Below are positions 1 through 9,723 of a stretch of DNA of 64,000 nucleotides, one piece after another. A program made the position numbers and the translations under genes. The stretch is from NCBI RefSeq assembly GCF_900327775.1, contig NZ_OUMZ01000007.1:1413606-1477605 (forward strand), in the 5' to 3' direction. Within the stretch, counting starts at the first letter, position 1. Each line of letters begins with the position of its first letter. This stretch comes from Roseovarius sp. EL26. Lineage in GTDB: Bacteria > Pseudomonadota > Alphaproteobacteria > Rhodobacterales > Rhodobacteraceae. The notes under the pieces were generated by a model, which was not told the origin of the DNA, made no database searches, and saw nothing but the letters and a program-made list of their open reading frames with translations.

Positions 1-275
1 GGTACAGTGATGAGTGCCGCCAATGCCAGAATACCAACCTCTTTGCGGTCGGCCTGCCCCCAAGCGCGTGGCACCAATGCCGTCATACTTACGATGCCAG
101 TCAGGGTCATCACACCGACCACCTGTGCAGGTGGCAAGAATATTCCGGCGATAGGTACAAAAATCAATGCGGTACCAAAGCCAGTAAAGCCGCGCACAAT
201 CCCAGCAACCCCGATTGTTACCATCAGCCAGATAAGGCCCGGGGTCGCGAGAACCCCTGAGGCCAGATCAGGCAT
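1..275 (-). CDS. TauE/SafE-family anion exporter, partial
   Basis: Reverse-strand reading frame that starts at an ATG at 275 and runs off the left edge of the window, so only the first 91 residues are visible. They are hydrophobic, with two to three membrane segments and a GIVRGFTGFGTALIF stretch typical of the first repeat of TauE/SafE (DUF81) permeases, which export sulfite, sulfoacetate or related anions across the inner membrane. The start overlaps the SecDF stop by 8 bases, so it is probably the last gene of the yajC-secDF transcription unit. The substrate cannot be told from this fragment. The sulfonate genes at 53-57 kb would release sulfite, but they lie too far away for linkage to be evidence. 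Confidence 0.75.
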   Translation of the reverse strand, partial: MPDLASGVLATPGLIWLMVTIGVAGIVRGFTGFGTALIFVPIAGIFLPPAQVVGVMTLTGIVSMTALVPRAWGQADRKEVGILALAALITV

Positions 276-2901
276 CGATGTTCGCAAACTGGTTGCCTGC
301 GTTGTTGGAAGGTTTGGACCAGTCGCGTTTGACGCCCAGCCACAACAAGATTGAGCTAGCAACAAAGATCGAACTGTACGTCCCCACAATCACACCCCAG
401 ATCATCGCAAAGACAAATCCGCGGATCACATCGCCACCCAGCACAAACAGTGCCAGCAAAGCCAGCAATGTGGTGACCGAGGTCATGACCGTCCGGCTCA
501 GCGTTTCGTTGATCGACAAGTTTAGAACCTCAGATAGCGCCTTTTGCTTGTATTTGCGCAGGTTTTCACGAACCCGGTCAAACACAACCACGGTGTCATT
601 AAGCGAGTAACCAACAATGGTCAGCAATGCCGCAATGATGGCCAGGTCGAACTGGATCTGCAGGGCAGAAAACACACCGATGGTCAGCACGACATCATGG
701 ATCAAGGCGGCCACCGCCCCCACCGCAAACTGCCATTCAAAGCGCAGCCAGATGTAGAACAGAACCGCACCAATCGCCAAAACTACCGCGATAACTGCTG
801 TGGTGATCAATTCACCTGAGACTTTCGGGCCCACGCTCTCAACCGAGGTGAATTTAAGATCAGGTGCAACGGTTTGCAGGGCGGCCAGCGTATCTTTGGT
901 CACATCGGCTGAAACGGCCTCTTCACCGTCTTGCGCCTGAATGCGGATCATGGCGACATTCTGATCAACGTCAAAGGTTGGGTCGAACACCTCAGTAATG
1001 GTCACGTCGCCCAGTTCCAGCGGCTGCATCGCGTCGCGATATTGACCAATATCAACAGGCTGTGCGCTTTCTGTGCGGATGGTTGTCCCGCCTCGGAAAT
1101 CAATGCCAAAGTTCAAGCCTTGAACCGTGAACGACCCAAGTGCCACAACAATCAACAGAGCCGAAACGCCAAGCGACACGCGCCAACGACTGAAGAAATC
1201 CCATTTGGTTTCCTTGGGTACCAAACGCAGGGATTTGCCCTGCAGCACTGTTTTAGGGCGACGACGTTCAAACCAGATCACAGCAATCAGACGGGTGACA
1301 AAGATCGCGGTAAAGACCGAAGTGATAATCCCGATGCCCAGCGTGATGGCAAAGCCTCTAACCGGCCCGCTGCCCATGGCAAACAAGATCACAGCGGTTA
1401 TGAATGTGGTAATGTTCGCATCGGTAATAGCGCTAAGTGCCTTTTCATAACCCAGCTCGATCGCCCGCGCGGGTCCTTTAGAAGACTTCATTTCTTCGCG
1501 GATTCGTTCAAACACCAGTACGTTGGCATCCACGGCCATCCCGATCGTCAAAACAATACCCGCAATACCCGGCAGGGTCAGTGTTGCCCCCAGCATGCTG
1601 AGCAAGCCAAAGATCAAACCAACGTTGATGATAAGTGCAATATTGGCAAAGATCCCAAAAGTGCCATAGCTGAGCGCCATAAACACCAGCACCAACGCAA
1701 AGGCGACGATACAGGCGATTTTACCCGCCTCGATGCTGTCTGCGCCCAGTTCTGGCCCAATTGTGCGCTCTTCAAGGAAATCCAACCCTGCAGGCAAGGC
1801 CCCAGCCCGCAGCAGGACCGCCAGATTGGTACTTTCTTCTACAGTGAAGCGCCCCGTGATGATACCTGATCCACCTGGAATATGGCTCTGGATCACCGGG
1901 GCACTGATGACTTCTCCATCCAATACGATTGCAAAGGGATTGCCGATGTTTTCAGCCGTATAATCGCCAAACTTGCGGGCGCCTGTCGGATTGAACCGGA
2001 AAGACACCGCAGGTTGGCCATTCTGGTTAAAATCAGGTTGGGCATCAACCAGTTCTTCGCCGGTGACAACAGGGGCTTTTTCAAGGATGTAGTAAACGCC
2101 CTCTTCATCGATCGACGGCAGGATCTCATTGCCGGCACCCGGGCGCTGGTCAGGATCAGAAGCGCGACCAACAACCGGTTGGAAAGTCAGTTGCGCCGTG
2201 GTGCCGATTATCTCTTTCAGCTCTGCCGCGCTACCAATGCCCGGCACCTGAATTAGAATCCGACTGGCGCCTTGGCGTTGAATGGTTGGTTCACGTGTGC
2301 CGACCTCGTCAATTCGGCGGCGAATGATTTCCAGCGCTTGGCGCACGGTGCGTTCATCTGTGGCCAGTTTTTCGGCCTCGCTCAGGCGAATGACAATATC
2401 CGCGCCATCAGTGGTGATTTCGATATCATTGCTAGCAACACCCGTCAGACTGGTGACCGGACGGGCCAAACCACGCACTTGCGAGGCGGCATAGGCGACT
2501 TCTTCGGGTTTTTCGACCAGACGGACACGTAGCTCGTCGATATCAGACGGTTGCAAGCGGATTGGGCCAATACGGCTGCGTTCCTGCCGCAGCAGATCAC
2601 GCACATCAGGCCACATGCCCTCAAGGCGGGCCTGATAGACCTCTTCTACCCGAACCTCGGCCAGCAAATGCGCGCCACCGCGTAGATCCAGCCCGAGATT
2701 AACCAAGGATGATGGCAAGTAGCTGGGCCATTGAGCGGCTTGAGCTTCAAGCTCGGACCCGGTTTGGCCCACTTCCAAGGCCGCGACGGCGTCATTGCGG
2801 GTTTCTACACGGGAATAAAACCCGTTTGGCAGCGCCAGAAGAAGTCCAAGGGCAACAAGGCCCCAGATCACGATGCGTTTCCACAGGTCGATTTGAAGCA
2901 T
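268..2901 (-). CDS. secDF: Protein translocase SecDF, SecD and SecF fused in one polypeptide
   Basis: Accessory subunit of the Sec translocon that uses the proton gradient to pull exported proteins across the inner membrane. Residues 1-550 are SecD: an N-terminal membrane helix, the large periplasmic P1 domain with GLDLRGGAHLL, then a six-helix membrane block. The SecD part ends near residue 555 with a basic ERRRPKT segment and runs without a stop into a complete SecF, containing KWDFFSRWR, GIDFRGGTT and the second membrane block with the DRVREN loop. Length is 877 aa, the sum of ordinary SecD and SecF. It lies 39 bp downstream of yajC and overlaps the next gene, forming a yajC-secDF operon. 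An AAGGCGG ribosome site precedes the ATG. Confidence 0.97.
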   Translation of the reverse strand: MLQIDLWKRIVIWGLVALGLLLALPNGFYSRVETRNDAVAALEVGQTGSELEAQAAQWPSYLPSSLVNLGLDLRGGAHLLAEVRVEEVYQARLEGMWPDVRDLLRQERSRIGPIRLQPSDIDELRVRLVEKPEEVAYAASQVRGLARPVTSLTGVASNDIEITTDGADIVIRLSEAEKLATDERTVRQALEIIRRRIDEVGTREPTIQRQGASRILIQVPGIGSAAELKEIIGTTAQLTFQPVVGRASDPDQRPGAGNEILPSIDEEGVYYILEKAPVVTGEELVDAQPDFNQNGQPAVSFRFNPTGARKFGDYTAENIGNPFAIVLDGEVISAPVIQSHIPGGSGIITGRFTVEESTNLAVLLRAGALPAGLDFLEERTIGPELGADSIEAGKIACIVAFALVLVFMALSYGTFGIFANIALIINVGLIFGLLSMLGATLTLPGIAGIVLTIGMAVDANVLVFERIREEMKSSKGPARAIELGYEKALSAITDANITTFITAVILFAMGSGPVRGFAITLGIGIITSVFTAIFVTRLIAVIWFERRRPKTVLQGKSLRLVPKETKWDFFSRWRVSLGVSALLIVVALGSFTVQGLNFGIDFRGGTTIRTESAQPVDIGQYRDAMQPLELGDVTITEVFDPTFDVDQNVAMIRIQAQDGEEAVSADVTKDTLAALQTVAPDLKFTSVESVGPKVSGELITTAVIAVVLAIGAVLFYIWLRFEWQFAVGAVAALIHDVVLTIGVFSALQIQFDLAIIAALLTIVGYSLNDTVVVFDRVRENLRKYKQKALSEVLNLSINETLSRTVMTSVTTLLALLALFVLGGDVIRGFVFAMIWGVIVGTYSSIFVASSILLWLGVKRDWSKPSNNAGNQFANIDA

Positions 2902-2940
2902 TATGCCGCCTTTTCAACGGTTTGATTGTTATTGTTGAAC

Positions 2941-3222
2941 TCAGCTTGCTGCTGGTTCAGTTTTCGACAGTACTTGCGTGATCGTGCTGCGAACAACAGA
3001 CACCTGAACACCGCTGGCAATCTCAACTTCGATCTCGTTGTCGTCTTTGACCTTGGTTACTTTACCAAGGATACCACCTTGAGTGACGACCTTGTCACCC
3101 TTGCGCAGGGCTGCAACCATCGCTTGATGCTCTTTCATCTTCTTTTGCTGCGGACGGATCAGCAGGAACCACATGATGGCAAAGATCAGAATGAGCGGGA
3201 TAAACTGGCCAATAGCTTCCAT
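2941..3222 (-). CDS. yajC: Preprotein translocase subunit YajC
   Basis: Small single-span inner-membrane protein that associates with SecDF. The 93-aa product starts with a hydrophobic helix (residues 5-24, ending in LLIRPQQKKMKEH), the hallmark of the family, followed by a cytoplasmic domain with GDKVVTQGGILGKVTKV. The length is normal. An AAGGAAG ribosome site precedes the ATG. It is the first gene of the yajC-secDF unit, transcribed away from serS. Confidence 0.97.
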   Translation of the reverse strand: MEAIGQFIPLILIFAIMWFLLIRPQQKKMKEHQAMVAALRKGDKVVTQGGILGKVTKVKDDNEIEVEIASGVQVSVVRSTITQVLSKTEPAAS

Positions 3223-3353
3223 AGAGCGACTTCCTTATTCTATTCTTGTCGTGCAAGGTGGTCCCTTGCGAATTTGAACGGAACCTAGGCCGCCAATGCC
3301 CGGTTTGCAAGGCGGGAAAGCAACCTGAGACGGCCACCGGATAGGGAATACCA

Positions 3354-3380
3354 GCTTTTTGCGCGTTGCAGGCAAAAAGC
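3354..3380. repeat. 8-bp inverted repeat between yajC and serS
   Basis: GCTTTTTG at 3354-3361 is repeated inverted as CAAAAAGC at 3373-3380 with an 11-base loop. It lies in the 258-bp divergent intergenic region of yajC and serS (3223-3480). It could be an operator or a hairpin in one of the two leaders. No T-run follows directly, so a terminator is less likely. No regulator can be assigned. Confidence 0.35.
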
Positions 3381-3480
3381 AGGACAGTAATCCGCCATAA
3401 GATCGCCAACCGCCCTACACCCTTGTGCAATTCTGGTGCATAAGTTGGGAAACGACTCGATCAATTATAGGACCAATACC

Positions 3481-4773
3481 ATGCACGATATTCGCGCGAT
3501 CCGTGAAAACCCTGCTGCCTTCGACGACGTGATGGCCCGTCGTGGGTTAAGTGGCGTGTCAACGCAGGTTCTGGCAATTGACGAGGCTCGGCGCGCTCGC
3601 ATTCATGCTGCTGAGACCGCGCAGGCTGATCAGAACAAAGCCAGCAAAGAGGTTGGGGCAGCCAAGGCAAAGGGCGACGAAACTGAATTCGGACGCCTGC
3701 GTGCGCTTGTCGGCGAGAAGAAAGCCGAAGTGGCGAAATTGCAGACCGAGGCGAAAGAACTGGATCAGCAGTTGACTGATCTGTTGATGGGTCTACCCAA
3801 TCTTCCGTTTGACGACGTTCCTGATGGCGAGAATGAAGACGACAATGTTGAAATTCGTCGCTGGGGCGCCCCCGCTACGTTTGATTTCACCCCGAAAGAG
3901 CATTTCGACATTGCAGGCGTCAAACCCGGAATGGACTTTGAAACAGCCGCCAAGCTCAGCGGGTCACGCTTTGTGGTGCTCTCTGGCGGGGTGGTGCGCA
4001 TCCATCGTGCGCTGGCGCAATTCATGTTGGATACACATATAGAGGAAAACGGTCTGCAAGAGACCTGGACCCCTGTACTGGTACGCCCAGAAATGATGTA
4101 TGGCACCGGGCAATTGCCCAAGTTCGGCGAAGACAGCTATGAGACCACCAATGGCTGGTGGCTTGTGCCCACCGCCGAGGTGACGCTGACGAATATTGTC
4201 AACGGATCCGTAGTTGAGGAAAGTTACCTGCCACGTCGCTACGTCGCACACACTCAGTGTTTCCGCTCTGAGGCGGGCAGCGCAGGTCGTGACACCGCGG
4301 GCATGCTGCGTCAACACCAGTTTGAAAAGGTCGAAATGGTGTCGATTACCCATCCCGACAAATCCCGCGAAGAACTGGATCGGATGACCGGCTGTGCCGA
4401 GGGTATTCTGGAACGACTGGAGCTGGCGTATCGTACCGTTGTACTATGCACTGGCGACATCGGTTTTGGCGCGCGTCAAACCCATGACATCGAGGTCTGG
4501 CTGCCCGGACAGAACACCTACCGCGAGATCAGTTCGATCTCGGTCTGTGGTGATTTCCAAGCCCGCCGGATGAACGCACGTTTCAAGCCCGCAGATGGTG
4601 GCAAGCCGCAATATCTGCATACGCTGAACGGCTCAGGCCTGGCGATTGGCCGCTGCCTGATTGCCGTTTTGGAAAACGGTCAGCAAGAGGACGGATCTAT
4701 CAAACTGCCCGAAGTTCTGCACCCTTATCTGCGCGGCAAAACCGTGTTGCAGGCCGACGGCACGCTAGCCTAA
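3481..4773 (+). CDS. serS: Serine--tRNA ligase
   Basis: Class II aminoacyl-tRNA synthetase charging tRNA-Ser and tRNA-Sec with serine in the cytoplasm. The 430-aa product has the N-terminal helical arm (residues 1-110, rich in Ala, Lys and Glu), then the catalytic core with motif 2 ([13 protein letters not shown]) and motif 3 ([16 protein letters not shown]). The start at 3481 ([10 protein letters not shown]) matches the family N-terminus. A longer frame open from 3436 adds 15 residues unlike the family and is not used. The gene stands alone, divergent from yajC, and is followed by a strong terminator hairpin. Confidence 0.98.
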   Translation: MHDIRAIRENPAAFDDVMARRGLSGVSTQVLAIDEARRARIHAAETAQADQNKASKEVGAAKAKGDETEFGRLRALVGEKKAEVAKLQTEAKELDQQLTDLLMGLPNLPFDDVPDGENEDDNVEIRRWGAPATFDFTPKEHFDIAGVKPGMDFETAAKLSGSRFVVLSGGVVRIHRALAQFMLDTHIEENGLQETWTPVLVRPEMMYGTGQLPKFGEDSYETTNGWWLVPTAEVTLTNIVNGSVVEESYLPRRYVAHTQCFRSEAGSAGRDTAGMLRQHQFEKVEMVSITHPDKSREELDRMTGCAEGILERLELAYRTVVLCTGDIGFGARQTHDIEVWLPGQNTYREISSISVCGDFQARRMNARFKPADGGKPQYLHTLNGSGLAIGRCLIAVLENGQQEDGSIKLPEVLHPYLRGKTVLQADGTLA

Positions 4774-4797
4774 TCAATTGTATCGTAGCTAATTTCC

Positions 4798-4830
4798 GCC
4801 GCCCAGTCCCGCTGGGCGGCTTACCTTTTC
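4798..4830 (+). terminator. Rho-independent terminator of serS
   Basis: A 9-bp GC-rich perfect stem (GCCGCCCAG / CTGGGCGGC) with a 5-base loop at 4798-4820 is followed by a T-rich tail (TTACCTTTT). It sits 25 bases after the serS stop and just before the convergent desaturase gene, so it may act for both. Confidence 0.85.
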
Positions 4831-4841
4831 CTCTGGCGCGT

Positions 4842-5825
4842 CTACTCCGCCGGCACTGCACTGCTTTGGCGTACTTTGGGAAAGGGCACCAAGCGGTTGT
4901 TTTCTTCATCCCATAGCTTGAGGGTCAGCGCAGCCACGGCCTCGGGAAACTTGATCCGGCGCGGGGCGTATTCATCAGGCAGATTGTAATGACACGCCCG
5001 CAGGCGATACGACGGGATCCGTGCATTAAAGTGGTGAATATCATGCAGAGTAATGCACGCCACGGTCAGATCAAAGAACCAGCCGAAATCGAGAGCAGAT
5101 GCGCCCTGAAGCGCGGCGAGTTGCGGATCCAAATCCGGGCGGCGATCCCAATAGGTGTCTTCAAAGTTATGTTGAAGATAAACCAGAAACACTCCGATCA
5201 TTCCACCTAGGAAACTGAAACCAAAGAACACGGCCAGCCCAATCAGTCCCGCCAGCTGATAAAGCACGCCCATAAAGACCAAAATAGAAAGGTTATGCAA
5301 AATCACACCACCCAGCCCAAACCGCAGTGTGTTTTTAGGCCAACGATAGCGGATAAAATAGGTGAACAGCGCGCCTACAGGAATGAGGACAAGCGGATTG
5401 CGATAAAGACGGTACTGCAAGCGATCCCACCACCCGGCTGCATTCCATTCGCGCAAGGTCATGGTGTGAACCTCGCCGGTCTCACGGTGCTCCAGATTAC
5501 CCACGCCGGCATGATGAAGATTGTGATTTTGTTTCATCACCTCAAACGGTGCAAAGGTGAACGGCGACAATCCGTGACCAGCCCATTCGTTTTGCACGCG
5601 CGTTTCAAACAAAGAATGATGCCCACAATCGTGTTGCAACACATACAAACGCACCGCCGCAAAGGCGAAAACCACCCCAGATGGTACCATCACATACCAT
5701 AAATCCACATAAGCAACAGCCAGATAGAACGCGGAGAAATACACCGCAAAAGTTCCAAAATAACTTAATGCCGCAATGCGGTTATCTTTTTTTGTATACT
5801 GGCGCGTATAGGCCCTCAGATCCAT
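4842..5825 (-). CDS. Membrane fatty acid desaturase (omega-6 / DesA-type)
   Basis: Integral-membrane di-iron enzyme of the fatty acid desaturase superfamily that inserts double bonds into membrane lipid acyl chains. The 327-aa product has hydrophobic segments at about residues 20-75 and 165-225 and three histidine boxes: HDCGHHS, HNLHH and HDIHHFN. I chose the ATG at 5825 (MDLRAYTRQ), which has a GGGGGA ribosome site; an in-frame GTG at 5858 would add 11 residues. It is monocistronic and convergent with serS. The acyl position desaturated cannot be read from the sequence; the order of boxes resembles bacterial delta-12/omega-6 enzymes. It is not closely similar to the second desaturase-fold protein at 20.5-21.6 kb. 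Confidence 0.88.
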   Translation of the reverse strand: MDLRAYTRQYTKKDNRIAALSYFGTFAVYFSAFYLAVAYVDLWYVMVPSGVVFAFAAVRLYVLQHDCGHHSLFETRVQNEWAGHGLSPFTFAPFEVMKQNHNLHHAGVGNLEHRETGEVHTMTLREWNAAGWWDRLQYRLYRNPLVLIPVGALFTYFIRYRWPKNTLRFGLGGVILHNLSILVFMGVLYQLAGLIGLAVFFGFSFLGGMIGVFLVYLQHNFEDTYWDRRPDLDPQLAALQGASALDFGWFFDLTVACITLHDIHHFNARIPSYRLRACHYNLPDEYAPRRIKFPEAVAALTLKLWDEENNRLVPFPKVRQSSAVPAE

Positions 5826-5959
5826 TCCATCCCCCGTCGGCTCTGTTCGAATCTTCACCCAAGGATAATGCTATTTCTGACTAAGACAACCGGAACAAGG
5901 GCATAGCCCATGATCCGCGTCATTTCGCGCACTCTTAAGTGGTCAATAAGTAGTAGAAA

Positions 5960-7414
5960 TTACGACTCTGCACGTGGTCTAAGGTGCTTACGCAGCTTTG
6001 AGGGTCCGCTTTTCTTTTTACCCTTGTAGGGGTTCTTATCCCCCTGCCCACGCATCATCAGGCGAATTGGTGTGCCTGGCATGTCAAAATCTTCGCGCAA
6101 GCCATTGACCAGATACCTCGCATAGCTTTCCGGCATCTTGTCGGGATGAGAACACATCACCACAAACCCCGGTGGGCGGGTTTTGGCCTGAGTCATGTAG
6201 CGCAGCTTGATTCGCTTACCCTGAGGGGCGGGTGGCGGGTGTTGTTCCAGCATGCCAGTAAGCCAGCGATTCAACGCAGCAGTTGGTATACGACGGTTCC
6301 AGACCTCATGGGCTTTCATAATAGCCGCATGTAAGCGCTCTAACCCGCGACCGGTTTTGGCAGACACGGTGATCAGCGGCGCACCACGTAATTGCGGCAA
6401 CAGGCGCGTGAACTCTTCTTTGAGTTCCTTTAGCTTTTCCTGTTTATCTTCTTCGATGTCCCATTTGTTGACAGCAACGACCACAGCCCGACCCTCGCGT
6501 TCAGCGAGATCGGCAATACGCAGGTCCTGCTGTTCAAACGGAATCTCTGCATCAAGCAGTACAACCACAACTTCGGCAAATTTAACCGCACGCAAGCCAT
6601 CCGAGACAGAAAGCTTTTCCAGTTTTTCCTGTACCTTGGCCTTTTTGCGCATTCCTGCCGTGTCAAAGATACGGGTCGGCGTGTCATTCCAGTTAATCCG
6701 CAAAGATATCGCATCTCGGGTGATCCCGGCCTCTGGCCCGGTCAAAAGCCGGTCTTCTCCAAGGATCTTATTGATCAGCGTTGATTTACCCGCGTTCGGG
6801 CGACCTACGACAGCGATTTGCAAAGGTTTGTCAACGGTAGGAACCCGCGGTGCATCTTCGTCTTCGTCGTCAATGGCAACATCGGTTTCGGGTGTGTGGG
6901 TTTCGGCGCGTTTGGCGTATTCATCCGCGATCGGCATCAATTGGGAATAAAGATCATTCATCCCCTCGCCATGTTCTGCAGACAGGCGAACCGGCTCTCC
7001 AAGACCCAGACTATAGGCTTCGATCACGCCTGCATCAGCAGCCCTGCCTTCAGACTTGTTCGCGGCAACGATCACATGGTCAGAGCGTTTTCGCAGAATT
7101 TCTGCAAACATCTCGTCTGTTGACGTAATACCTGTGCGCGCATCAACCATAAACAGGCAAATATCGGCCATATCAACCGCACGTTCGGTTAGGCGGCGCA
7201 TCCGTCCTTGAAGCGATTCGTCATTGGCATCTTCCAGGCCGGCGGTGTCAATCACAGTGAACCGCAAATCGCCTAGCCGCGCTTCACCTTCGCGCAAGTC
7301 GCGCGTCACCCCGGGCTGGTCATCAACCAAGGCCAAGCGCCGCCCAACAAGGCGGTTGAAAAGTGTGGATTTGCCCACATTCGGGCGGCCAACGATGGCA
7401 AGGGTAAAGCTCAT
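5960..7414 (-). CDS. der: Ribosome biogenesis GTPase Der (EngA)
   Basis: Essential GTPase with two consecutive G domains that helps mature the 50S subunit. The first P-loop is GRPNVGKST (residues 8-16) with DTAG near residue 57. The second is GRPNAGKST near residue 205 with DTAGMRKK, and NKWD is the second guanine-specificity motif. A C-terminal KH-like domain follows (residues about 380-470) and ends with a basic tail. The length of 484 aa is typical for alphaproteobacteria. It follows bamB and the YfgM-like gene on the same strand, an order also conserved in gammaproteobacteria. Confidence 0.98.
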   Translation of the reverse strand: MSFTLAIVGRPNVGKSTLFNRLVGRRLALVDDQPGVTRDLREGEARLGDLRFTVIDTAGLEDANDESLQGRMRRLTERAVDMADICLFMVDARTGITSTDEMFAEILRKRSDHVIVAANKSEGRAADAGVIEAYSLGLGEPVRLSAEHGEGMNDLYSQLMPIADEYAKRAETHTPETDVAIDDEDEDAPRVPTVDKPLQIAVVGRPNAGKSTLINKILGEDRLLTGPEAGITRDAISLRINWNDTPTRIFDTAGMRKKAKVQEKLEKLSVSDGLRAVKFAEVVVVLLDAEIPFEQQDLRIADLAEREGRAVVVAVNKWDIEEDKQEKLKELKEEFTRLLPQLRGAPLITVSAKTGRGLERLHAAIMKAHEVWNRRIPTAALNRWLTGMLEQHPPPAPQGKRIKLRYMTQAKTRPPGFVVMCSHPDKMPESYARYLVNGLREDFDMPGTPIRLMMRGQGDKNPYKGKKKSGPSKLRKHLRPRAES

Positions 7415-7462
7415 GTCCTGAACTCCGATCTGATCAGACCGCCCTGTTACAGGATAACGCGC

Positions 7463-8791
7463 TTAACGGAAAGCCAGCAATTGACCCTTTGACGACACGA
7501 CATAAAGCGTCCCACCCGCGATCACCGGATTGGTTGTCGCCCCACCGGGTAATTCGACTTCACCCTGAGGAGTGCCATTTTGTGGGTTGAAAAACCGTAA
7601 TTTTCCATCGTTGGAGGCCACAACCAAACGGCCACCGGCTAGAACCGGGCCGTGGTGGGCATAAATTTCGCTTTGCTTGCGCGGCTTCTTCTTGGTGAAG
7701 AATGGCAAGGTACGGGCCCAGATTCGGCTACCGTCGTTCGCGGACAGACGCAGCAATTCATTACGATCAGAGACGATAAAGATCGAATCGCCCGCTGGCC
7801 ATATCTGATTGAGAGGGCCATCAAGTGCCGTCCATATCCGTTTGCCGCTGGCCACGTTCACCGCCACCAAGCGGCCCGAATGGTTACCAATAAAGACCTT
7901 ATCACCAACGATAATCGGACCACCGGTAATGTCGCCAATGCTGGCGTTGGAATAGCCCGGACGTTGTCCCGCCACCTGCGCATCCCAAGCCCGTAATCCA
8001 CCACGAAGGAAGGCGCCCTGTACCTCGCCCGATCCAAAGGCAAAGATCGCGTATTTGTTCGACACGGCGGGTGCTGGCGCACCGGACACGTTGTTGATGT
8101 CGGGTGAAGCGACCAACTGCCATGCAATACGGCCGCTGTTTTTGTTCAATGCCCAAGCTACATCATCTCCAGCAACCACATAGACCAGATCGCCAACAAC
8201 AGTTGGCGTTCCATTGCCGGTTGCGCGCAGGTTTTGCTGCCATTTGACGTTACCAGTTGCCACATCAAGCGCAGTAAGCAGGCCAAAACCTGATGAGACA
8301 TAAAGCGTATTGCCCTCAACCGCCAAGCCACCACCGCTTGCGTCAGAGGCGGATTCGTTTGCAGGCACGAGGTTCTTCGACCAGATCACCTGACCAGCGG
8401 TCGACACGGCCGTAACTGTTGCGTGCGCGTCCAGTGTGAATACACGCCCGCCAGAGACCACTGGGTCGGCGGTGATGCGCGCACGGTTTCCGTCCCCTGC
8501 CCCAATGGACACAGACCATGCCAATTGCGGCGTGCTGCGCAGCGCGGGGTGATCTGTCCTGAACGCAGGAGAGTTGGGTGATTGCGCCCAATTGGCGTTA
8601 TTTTTAGCAGCTGGCAGCTTGAGAGGTGTGGCCTTCGTCGGAGCCTGAGCACTTGCCGAAGTCGCAGCATCTTCTTCACTCAGAACCGACCTAATGTTTT
8701 CCCGCTCACCTTGCAGAATAGGGTCATCTTTGCTGCAGGCTGTTAAAGCAATGAGGATTGCCGCCCCGGAAAATAGCTTGGTCGGTTTCAA
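7463..8791 (-). CDS. bamB: Outer membrane assembly lipoprotein BamB
   Basis: PQQ-type beta-propeller lipoprotein of the BAM complex, which inserts beta-barrel proteins into the outer membrane. The product begins with a lipoprotein signal peptide with lipobox LTAC (Cys 19). After a low-complexity linker come repeated propeller blades, each with a W or V-x-x-G-x-x-Y/F core such as LYVSSGFGLLTALD and LVYVVAGDDVAWAL. The start is a TTG at 8791 with a GGGAG ribosome site and is the only start that yields the signal peptide. 442 aa is normal. It sits between the YfgM-like gene and der, as in many proteobacteria. Confidence 0.93.
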   Translation of the reverse strand: MKPTKLFSGAAILIALTACSKDDPILQGERENIRSVLSEEDAATSASAQAPTKATPLKLPAAKNNANWAQSPNSPAFRTDHPALRSTPQLAWSVSIGAGDGNRARITADPVVSGGRVFTLDAHATVTAVSTAGQVIWSKNLVPANESASDASGGGLAVEGNTLYVSSGFGLLTALDVATGNVKWQQNLRATGNGTPTVVGDLVYVVAGDDVAWALNKNSGRIAWQLVASPDINNVSGAPAPAVSNKYAIFAFGSGEVQGAFLRGGLRAWDAQVAGQRPGYSNASIGDITGGPIIVGDKVFIGNHSGRLVAVNVASGKRIWTALDGPLNQIWPAGDSIFIVSDRNELLRLSANDGSRIWARTLPFFTKKKPRKQSEIYAHHGPVLAGGRLVVASNDGKLRFFNPQNGTPQGEVELPGGATTNPVIAGGTLYVVSSKGQLLAFR

Positions 8792-8850
8792 TACTCTGCT
8801 CCCACTTCAATCGTATGCTTGCAAGATTCTGACCTGCAAGCGGTCATTCG

Positions 8851-9516
8851 TTACTCGTTTGATACCGTGACTTTTGGTTCACCACCAAGCGCAACAATCA
8901 ACTGCGTGACCCGATTGCGTAAAGATGGTGTCGCCAAGGCATTCTCTTCGATCCCTGCAAGGCGTGTCAAAGCGGCATCTCGATCGCCGGTTTCAATGTC
9001 AATAATTGCCAATTGTTCCTCGGCAAGCAATCCAGTGACCCCGGCAGATAACGCCAGCCCTTCAAGGCGGGTGCGCCTGTCATCAATGTTGATGCCTGAG
9101 TCAGGCAATGACATCGCTTTAAGCGTCGCAATCTGACGATAAACCGGCTGTACGCCTTCGGAATCGGCAATTGACAACAAGCGTACCGCAGCTTCTTCTG
9201 GGGCTTCGCTACCCTCTTCCCCTGCAGTCAATAACTCAAGAACAGCTTGGCCGTCTGCATTTGGGGCTACAATATCAGCTAGGGCCGCAGCCCGCACAGC
9301 CCGATCGGGACGCTCCAACGCAGTAATGATGGAATCTCCAAAATCCTGTGCAGCTTGCTGTTCGCCGGATTTTTTCCATTCATTCCAAGCTGTTCCGGCC
9401 ACCAATGCAATCGCGACAACCGCGGCGATCCAACCATAGCGGCGCATAAAACCAAACAGGCGCTCTCGGCGGACTTCATCGGTGACTTCGTCAATGAAAC
9501 TATCGGTATCGCTCAC
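8851..9516 (-). CDS. YfgM-like TPR membrane protein
   Basis: The 221-aa protein has a short cytoplasmic N-terminus, one membrane helix (residues 29-45, IAAVVAIALVAGTAW) followed by NEWKK, and a periplasmic helical domain with TPR-like repeats. This is the architecture of YfgM, an ancillary subunit of the SecYEG translocon that works with periplasmic chaperones. The start is a GTG at 9516 preceded by GAGG. The order yfgM-bamB-der supports the family call over generic tetratricopeptide protein. Confidence 0.85.
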   Translation of the reverse strand: MSDTDSFIDEVTDEVRRERLFGFMRRYGWIAAVVAIALVAGTAWNEWKKSGEQQAAQDFGDSIITALERPDRAVRAAALADIVAPNADGQAVLELLTAGEEGSEAPEEAAVRLLSIADSEGVQPVYRQIATLKAMSLPDSGINIDDRRTRLEGLALSAGVTGLLAEEQLAIIDIETGDRDAALTRLAGIEENALATPSLRNRVTQLIVALGGEPKVTVSNE

Positions 9517-9610
9517 GCATCTATCCTCGCTGCATTCGCCCCCCTCTTAACCCGAAGCCCTCCGCCTGCCAAGAGGCTGCGGCATATGTACGTTCCAACC
9601 ACCCATATTA

Positions 9611-9645
9611 TTGCACACTCAATTAATCTGAACTATACGGTTCAG
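9611..9645 (+). promoter_or_regulatory. Sigma-70-like promoter overlapped by a palindromic operator
   Basis: TTGCAC (9611-9616) and TATACG (9634-9639) are separated by exactly 17 bases, a plausible -35/-10 pair. The -10 forms the centre of a perfect palindrome, CTGAAC-TATACG-GTTCAG (9628-9645). This arrangement is typical of TetR/AcrR-type repression of efflux pumps, the repressor blocking the -10. It lies about 80 bases upstream of the RND adaptor gene in the 207-bp divergent region with the YfgM-like gene. No TetR gene is present nearby, so the cognate repressor must be elsewhere. Confidence 0.6.
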
Positions 9646-9723
9646 GAATATATGTAATTGAATTCAGCAGATCGCACCCTACATTTGTGCGACCGGCTCT
9701 GAACCCATGCAGAAGGTATTGGA

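Noticed and set aside
931..1869. 312-codon open frame antisense to secDF
   Set aside because: It lies wholly inside secDF on the opposite strand, is rich in His, Gln, Arg and Asp as expected of a complement shadow, and shows no domain.
6252..6950. 232-codon open frame antisense to der
   Set aside because: Serine-rich shadow of the Der GTP-binding domains, without features of a protein.
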